Assembly: GCF_029688845.1 (NCBI RefSeq)
Contig: NZ_JARUKW010000021.1
Coordinates: 1-64,000 of the forward strand
Length of the DNA stretch: 64,000 bases
Direction: 5' to 3'
Source of the DNA: Natronococcus sp. A-GB1
GTDB lineage: Archaea > Halobacteriota > Halobacteria > Halobacteriales > Natrialbaceae
Position 1 is the stretch's first letter. Every line of letters starts with the position of its first letter. Both the position numbers and the translations under genes were made by a program. Below, one piece after another: positions 59,157 through 64,000 of the stretch. The notes below the pieces were generated by a model. That model was not told the origin of the DNA and made no database searches. It saw only the letters and a program-made list of their open reading frames with translations.

Positions 59157-61538
59157 CTACTGCTGGGCGACTTGAGCCGCGGCCACCGCGACCTGCCCGT
59201 AGGCGATGCCGCCGTCGCCGGCCGGGACACGCTCGTTGGTGACCAGCTCGCAGCCGGCGTCGGTCACCCGCTGGCGGATCCGTGTCGCGATCCGGTCGTT
59301 GTACGCCACCCCGCCGGTCAGCGCGACCGTCGTTCGGTTCCGCTCGCGTGCGACGTCGACCGCGAGGGCGGCGAGCCCTCGGGCGAGTGCGTCCTGGGCA
59401 GTCGCCGCGACGACGGCTCGAGAGTAATCCGCCTCGAGCAAACTGGCGAGTTCGGCGAAGAGCGCCGGGGTGTCGATCACGGGCCGGCCGTCGGTTCGGA
59501 CCGTCGAGACGTCGAGCGCGACGGGCTGGCCGTCGGTCGCGAGCGCCTCGAGTCGCATCGCCGGCTCGCCCTCGTAGCGTCGTTCACTACACACCCCGAG
59601 GAGTGCGGCGACCGCGTCGAGCACTCGTCCGGTGCTGCTCGTCAGCGGAACGTTCTCGCCACACTCGAGCTGTCGGATGACGTCATCATGGGTCGTCCCG
59701 TCCTCGGGGAGGGCCACGCCATGGCGCTCGAGCCGGGAGCCGACGCGGTCGGGGTCGTCGGCAAACCACAGTGCCGCGGCCATCCGGGCCGGATACCGTG
59801 TCGCCCGGTCGCCACCCGGCATCGGCACCGGCGCGAGGCCGCCGACGCGCTCGAACTCGGCCGGAGAGACGTCGAGTACCTCCCCGCCCCAGAGCGTGCC
59901 GTCGGGGCCATACCCCAACCCGTCGAGCGTTAGCGCCACGGCGCGCTCGCGGCCGTGTTCGGCGAGGACGCTGGCGGCGTGAGCGTGGTGATGGTAGACG
60001 GCGACGCGGCGCTGGGCGGGGCCGTCCGTGACCAGTCGGCGGGCGTACTCGGTGGTTTCGAACGCCGGATGGGCGTCGTGGGCGACGAGCGGCGGCGACT
60101 CGAGGCCGGTCACCTCGAGCAGGTGCTCGATCGCGTGCTCGAAGGCCGCACGGCTCGCGGCGTCGTCGAGATCGCCGAGATGCTGGGTGAGATAGCAGTC
60201 CCCCGCATGGGAGACGCCGGCGATCGCATCCCGGTCGGCACCCGTCCCGAGTATCGGCGTCGAGAGCTCGGCGGCGGTCGACACCGGCGTCGGGGTAAAT
60301 CCCCGCGACCGACGAAGCAGCTGGCGGCTCCCGTCGACGACGCGCACAATGGAGTCATCACAACGGGCGACGATGCGGCGGTCGTGGAGCACGAACGCGT
60401 CGGCGACCGTCCCCAGCCCGTCAACGAGGGCGCGGTTGGCGGTCAGCATCGGGCTCCCCGGCCGGTTCGCCGACGTCATCACCAGCGGCACGTCGACCGC
60501 CTCGAAGAGGAGGTGGTGAAGCCCCGAGTACGGAAGCATCGCCCCGACGGTGTGGAGGCCGGGGGCGACGCCGGCTGCGAGCCCGGTGGTGGTTGCTCGG
60601 GCCGGATCGTGCTCGAGCAGGACGATCGGCCGCCGCGGCGAGGTAAGCAGCGCCCGCTCGCGGTCGGAGAGGGTCCCAAAGGTACGGACGGACGCGAGCG
60701 TCGGGGCCATCACGGCAAACGGTTTGGCGGGCCGCCCGGTTCGCTCGCGCAGACGGGCAACCGCAGCGTCGTCGGTCGCATCACAGGCGAGGTGCGCGCC
60801 GCCGATCCCCTTGATGACCACGGTGTCGCCACGCTCGAGCGCAGCGGCGGTGCGGTCGATCGCCGCCGTCCCGTCGGCCGTCCGTGCGAGCGTCCCGGGG
60901 AACCCGTCGCGGCCCGCCTCGGCCTCGGCTGCCGGCGCGACGGCGGTGTCGTCGCCTGGCTCGCCGTAGCGCAGACGCGGCCCACAGCTCGGACAGGCGA
61001 TCGCTTGGGCGTGGTATCGGCGGTCGGTCGGCGCCTCGTAGGCCGCCCGACAGGCGGGACACATGGGAAACGCGGCCATCGACGTCGTCGATCGGTCGTA
61101 CGGCAGCGCCTCGACGACCGTAAAGCGCGGCCCACAGTCGACACAGGCGGTCGCCCAGTAGGCGTGATACCGGGAGTCGGGGTCGCGAACGTCCTCGAGA
61201 CACGCCGCACAGAGCCCCGTATCCGGCGGGATCGTGCCGGCGCCGGCGCCGGCATCACTGGAGGCGACGATCTCGAACGTCTCGTACGCGGCCTCGGAGA
61301 CGCGCTCGCGATCGACGCTGACGGTGTCGACGCGCGCCAGCGGCGGCGGCTCCGTTCGGAGCGCCTCGAGCATCGCCTCGATGGCGTCGCTCGTCCCCTC
61401 GAGTTCGATGTGGACGCCGGCGCTACCCCGGTTGGCGACCGTACCGCGGAGGTCGTACTCGAGCGCCCGCCGGTAGACGAACGGGCGAAACCCCACGCTC
61501 TGGACGACGCCGGTCACGCGAACGGTCGCACGTTCCAT
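59157..61538 (-). CDS. hypF: [NiFe]-hydrogenase maturation carbamoyltransferase HypF
   Basis: 793 residues from the ATG at 61538 (MERATVRVTG). Acylphosphatase domain VQSVGFRPFVYRRALEYDLR (about 10-85), two zinc fingers (CAACLED...CVDCGPR and CPACRAA...CPSCGPR), a YrdC-like domain (KPFAVMAPTL, TSANRPGSPML), and a Kae1-like C-terminal domain (HHHAHAASVLAEHG, LTLDGLGYGPDG, LTGGVAYND). HypF makes thiocarboxamide from carbamoyl phosphate for the CN ligands of [NiFe] hydrogenases. A TATA box (TTATATA, about 61565-61571) about 26 bases upstream supports a leaderless start at 61538 rather than 61562. No other hyp or hydrogenase gene is in the window. Confidence 0.93.
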   Translation of the reverse strand: MERATVRVTGVVQSVGFRPFVYRRALEYDLRGTVANRGSAGVHIELEGTSDAIEAMLEALRTEPPPLARVDTVSVDRERVSEAAYETFEIVASSDAGAGAGTIPPDTGLCAACLEDVRDPDSRYHAYWATACVDCGPRFTVVEALPYDRSTTSMAAFPMCPACRAAYEAPTDRRYHAQAIACPSCGPRLRYGEPGDDTAVAPAAEAEAGRDGFPGTLARTADGTAAIDRTAAALERGDTVVIKGIGGAHLACDATDDAAVARLRERTGRPAKPFAVMAPTLASVRTFGTLSDRERALLTSPRRPIVLLEHDPARATTTGLAAGVAPGLHTVGAMLPYSGLHHLLFEAVDVPLVMTSANRPGSPMLTANRALVDGLGTVADAFVLHDRRIVARCDDSIVRVVDGSRQLLRRSRGFTPTPVSTAAELSTPILGTGADRDAIAGVSHAGDCYLTQHLGDLDDAASRAAFEHAIEHLLEVTGLESPPLVAHDAHPAFETTEYARRLVTDGPAQRRVAVYHHHAHAASVLAEHGRERAVALTLDGLGYGPDGTLWGGEVLDVSPAEFERVGGLAPVPMPGGDRATRYPARMAAALWFADDPDRVGSRLERHGVALPEDGTTHDDVIRQLECGENVPLTSSTGRVLDAVAALLGVCSERRYEGEPAMRLEALATDGQPVALDVSTVRTDGRPVIDTPALFAELASLLEADYSRAVVAATAQDALARGLAALAVDVARERNRTTVALTGGVAYNDRIATRIRQRVTDAGCELVTNERVPAGDGGIAYGQVAVAAAQVAQQ

Positions 61539-61689
61539 CTCGTAGCCAGGTTCACACCCCACGTATATAACCGTGGTACCGAGGGCGCGACGCCGACTCG
61601 AGCAAGGGACCGACGAGGGAGAGTACAGGTTCTCTGACCGCAGTCACAGCTGAGCGAGACGCTCGAGTAGACAGACGAACGAGAAGAGC

Positions 61690-62030
61690 TATGTAGCGTC
61701 CGAAGGCGGCTCAACCGGTGTCACGGGAACAGTCACGCCGGCATGGGCCTCGACGGTTCTCATCACTGCATAGCCAGCATGGGTGACGGTCACGGCTCCA
61801 TGTCGGTGCCCGTCGTGAGTCGGCTCGAAGAGGGATGGACGCGCAGTGGAGTCGGGGAGCCGTACAGCGCAGGGAGTTCGCCGAGTGACGACTGGACTGT
61901 CTGCTCTGACGCCAGTGCACCGCGTTCTGCGGTTCGCAGCGCAGTGATGACACCCGCAACGACGGGCTTGTCGCTGGGCAGGGAGACGTGACCGCGTGCG
62001 GCTGTGATCCATACTGAACGAGTCGGAGGT
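61690..62030 (-). pseudogene. frameshifted small protein, family unknown
   Basis: Two minus-strand frames join into one plausible protein: GHVSLPSDKPVVAGVITALR, TAERGALASEQTVQSSLGEL, PALYGSPTPLRVHP, and after a shift near 61830 FEPTHDGHRHGAVTVTHAGY AVMRTVEAHAGVTVPVTPVE. I do not recognise the family. Confidence 0.5.
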
Positions 62031-62104
62031 GGCTCATAGCTATCGGTACACAGCCACAGGCGAGCCGGCGAGGAGGAAACCCGTGTTGAGTGATCACTGT
62101 GATA

Positions 62105-62743
62105 TCAAGGAAGGTCGCTCGCGACTGTGGTTCGGAGCAGGCGCTGCTCTCCGCGCCGGATCAGTGCCGAGAGCGCCTGGCTCGAGACGTCGAACTGTGC
62201 CGCCAGTTCCGCCGTCGAGATCTCGCGTGGGACCTCGAAGTAGCCGGCTTCCGTCGCCGCACGCAACACCTCTCGTTGTCGAGTGGTGAGGTCGTAGGTC
62301 TGTGTCTCGTCATCGCTCTCATAGAGCCGCCGCAACACGAACGAGAGCGACCGCTCGTCACACCGAGCGTGATACGCCGACAACGCCTTCCGGCTCGGCA
62401 CCTGTGCCCGGTACCGCGTGCCAGCGTCGGTGAACTCGATCCGAAGAAAGGTGATCCCGAGTTCGATCGCGTCGGTGTAGGTGAGGCCACGCTCGCCGGT
62501 TGCCGAGAGACTGATCCGGAACAGTCGCTTCTCGGGAAGGCCCGAGAGTTGCTCGACGTCGGCTACGGAGGGGTCGTCCTCGAGCTGGCGGAAGAACGTC
62601 TTGAGATCGGTGTCGGTGCCCCGAGCCCAGAGAATCAGGCGCGACGGTCCCTCCTCGCGGGGCTGTTCGTCTTCGACGTGAACGCCCACCGTCGGCACCC
62701 GCTCGACGGTCGCCGCGAGGGTGAACTCCGCGATAAAGCTCAT
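62105..62743 (-). CDS. HTH_10 / Bat-like transcriptional regulator
   Basis: 212 residues from MSFIAEFTLAATVERVPTVG. An N-terminal sensor-like alpha/beta part (about 1-150) is followed by the HTH_10 domain near the C terminus: YDLTTRQREVLRAATEAGYF, EVPREISTAELAAQFDVSSQ and ALSALIRRGEQRLL. This is the DNA-binding domain of bacterio-opsin activator-type regulators, numerous in haloarchaea. The ATG at 62743 opens a good beta strand; the longer frame upstream has no support. Confidence 0.86.
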   Translation of the reverse strand: MSFIAEFTLAATVERVPTVGVHVEDEQPREEGPSRLILWARGTDTDLKTFFRQLEDDPSVADVEQLSGLPEKRLFRISLSATGERGLTYTDAIELGITFLRIEFTDAGTRYRAQVPSRKALSAYHARCDERSLSFVLRRLYESDDETQTYDLTTRQREVLRAATEAGYFEVPREISTAELAAQFDVSSQALSALIRRGEQRLLRTTVASDLP

Positions 62744-63182
62744 TCCGGCCCTCGCTTTCGGAGTCCGCTGCTCACCTAAGTGTGTCCCGCACTCTCTGTT
62801 CTCGAAATATGCTGTCCCATTCGGGTTCACGGAGAGCTGCTCTCAGTATGATTGTCAGCCATCCTACAACGGGGTTGTGGTTCCTGCGACTCTTGCACCA
62901 GCCGTGATCCACACGACAGCCGTCAGCCCTTGGCCCCGCGCGTGACGGGAGCGGCCGGAGCGCTCACAGACGCGCTTGTCGCGCTCGAAAGTCGCGTTCG
63001 CTTGTAGGACCATGGGCCATTCCCTGATGACACTCGAGGCCGGTGCCAGACAGCACTTCCCACCTGTCGACCCCCGATTGCCCGCTCCCGTCGCCGACCA
63101 GTTCGACTATCGATACATACTACCCAGTAATTATAAATGCGTACAGTAGAATAAAAAGACTGTACTCGAACGGAGGCATATA
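62744..63182. other. intergenic, no gene recognised
   Basis: No gene. The last 70 bases are AT-rich (AATTATAAATGCG near 63129) and act as promoter for the small gene at 63183. Confidence 0.45.
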
Positions 63183-63386
63183 GTGGGACACATCATCGTT
63201 GAACTCCAGACCGGCCGCCGCCTCACGTTCGACGAGGTCGTCGTCCTCGAGCGGGAGAACGGGAGGTGGCTCCGGTGTGTTCGTGCGGAGCCGAGCTCTC
63301 GCGAGAACCTGCCGGAGACCACGAAGTACTATCATCTTGCAAGCGACGTCGACCAGGTCCGCTGGCGGACACCGACCCCCGAGTGA
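63183..63386 (+). CDS. small hypothetical protein
   Basis: 67 residues from a GTG: GHIIVELQTGRRLTFDEVVV, LERENGRWLRCVRAEPSSRE, then YYHLASDVDQVRWRTPTPE. Beta-rich, possibly a small SH3-like barrel. TATA-like TTATAAAT about 50 bases upstream. Family unknown. Confidence 0.55.
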   Translation: MGHIIVELQTGRRLTFDEVVVLERENGRWLRCVRAEPSSRENLPETTKYYHLASDVDQVRWRTPTPE

Positions 63387-63529
63387 GTTCGGGGGCCGAC
63401 CGGCGTGGCTGCAGCGCTGATAGCCGAGAACCGTTGAACTCGTTCGACCAGCACCGCCATCGAGCACTATCGCGCTCGAATATTTCTCAACCAAAAAATT
63501 ATTATATAACAACATCATACGACGGATCA

Positions 63530-64000
63530 ATGCAAGCAGTCGTACTCGCCGCCGGCGAAGGCACACGGCTCCGGCCGCTCACGGAGGACAAACCGAAGGG
63601 GATGGTCGAAGTCGACGACGACCCCATTATCACGCACTGTCTCGACCGCCTCGTCGAGTTGGGTGCCAGCGAGTTCGTCATCGTCGTCGGCTATCTCAAA
63701 GAGAAGATCGTCGAGCACTACGGCGACGAGTACCGCGGCGTGCCGATTACGTACGCCCACCAGCGCGAACAGGCCGGCCTCGCCCACGCCTTGCTGTGCG
63801 TCGAAGAACACATCGACGACGACTTCATGCTAATCCTCGGCGACAACGTCTTCGAGGCGAACCTCGAGGACGTCGTCCGGCGCCAGCGCGAAAACCGCAC
63901 GGACGCCGCGTTCCTCGTCGAGGAGGTTCCCTGGGACGAAGCCTCCCGGTATGGCGTCTGTGACACGAACGCCTACGGCGAGATCACCGACGTCATCGAA
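63530..64000 (+). CDS. aglF: AglF-type sugar-1-phosphate nucleotidyltransferase, 3' end outside window
   Basis: 157 codons to the window edge without a stop. MQAVVLAAGEGTRLRPLTED is the nucleotide-binding signature (GxGTRLRPLT), followed by KPKGMVEVDDDPIITHCLDR and FMLILGDNVFEANLEDVV with the metal Asp. Transfers a nucleotide to glucose-1-phosphate to give UDP- or dTDP-glucose, the substrate for AglM. TATATAAC 15-25 bases before the ATG. Symbol given from similarity to Haloferax AglF. Confidence 0.88.
   Translation, partial: MQAVVLAAGEGTRLRPLTEDKPKGMVEVDDDPIITHCLDRLVELGASEFVIVVGYLKEKIVEHYGDEYRGVPITYAHQREQAGLAHALLCVEEHIDDDFMLILGDNVFEANLEDVVRRQRENRTDAAFLVEEVPWDEASRYGVCDTNAYGEITDVIE

Noticed and set aside
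59955-61637. A 560-codon plus-strand frame opposite hypF
   Set aside because: Antisense shadow; hypF has full domain structure.
1-64000. tRNA or rRNA genes
   Set aside because: No cloverleaf with T-loop GGTTCRA and matching acceptor arms, and no rRNA-like conserved blocks were recognised by eye.

Overview
The window is chromosomal DNA from a halophilic archaeon (class Halobacteria, probably Natrialbaceae-like). The support is high G+C in most genes, acidic proteins, twin-arginine signals, TATA boxes close to start codons, many tiny CxxC zinc proteins, haloarchaeal families (HalOD1, DUF7344, HTH_10/Bat, HTTM, AglF/AglM/AglQ) and haloarchaeal insertion sequences (IS6, IS630, IS701, IS200/IS605 ends). 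The organism assignment is inference from gene content; no rRNA or tRNA gene is visible.

Layout. 1-13.6 kb: an HTTM/DCC membrane protein, an M14 carboxypeptidase, a methyltransferase, an O-antigen-ligase-like protein, a TumE-type toxin-antitoxin pair and one intact orc1/cdc6. These sit among at least five decayed orc1/cdc6 fragments, repeated 3'-tails of the ligase gene and two copies of a 50-residue zinc protein with duplicated flanks. 14-15.8 kb: an orphan phage terminase pair. 15.9-22.3 kb: the most interesting segment, two paralogous modules. Each has a divergent winged-helix regulator, a dyad abutting the TATA box, a structured 5' leader, a zinc mini-protein of about 48 residues and a 130-134 residue zinc protein. 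Module A continues into two HNH nucleases. Module B continues into a Cas7-like RAMP protein, an uncharacterised protein and a Cas5-like RAMP protein. This gene set matches the haloarchaeal RAMP (HRAMP) systems that Makarova, Koonin and colleagues described in 2019 as highly derived class 1 CRISPR-Cas relatives without CRISPR arrays. The leader RNA structure is, as far as I know, not described.

22.3-54 kb: a large surface-polysaccharide / N-glycosylation region: AglM-type UDP-glucose dehydrogenase, GlmS, two sugar epimerases, glycosyltransferases, a flippase, a multi-spanning membrane protein, AglQ, a DUF354 protein, a GNAT enzyme, polysaccharide deacetylases, a parallel beta-helix exoprotein and a UDP-HexNAc-type dehydrogenase. 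Its centre (27.8-42 kb) is AT-richer, carries several insertion sequences and holds three diverged paralogues of a ParB/sulfiredoxin-like family, so it looks horizontally acquired. Duplicated decayed copies (glmS, deacetylase, epimerase 3' end, GT4) show repeated recombination.

54-64 kb: two lipoproteins, small regulators, an orphan IS200/IS605 right end, several short zinc or beta-grasp-like proteins, a full-length HypF, an HTH_10 regulator and, running off the right edge, the start of an AglF-type sugar nucleotidyltransferase.
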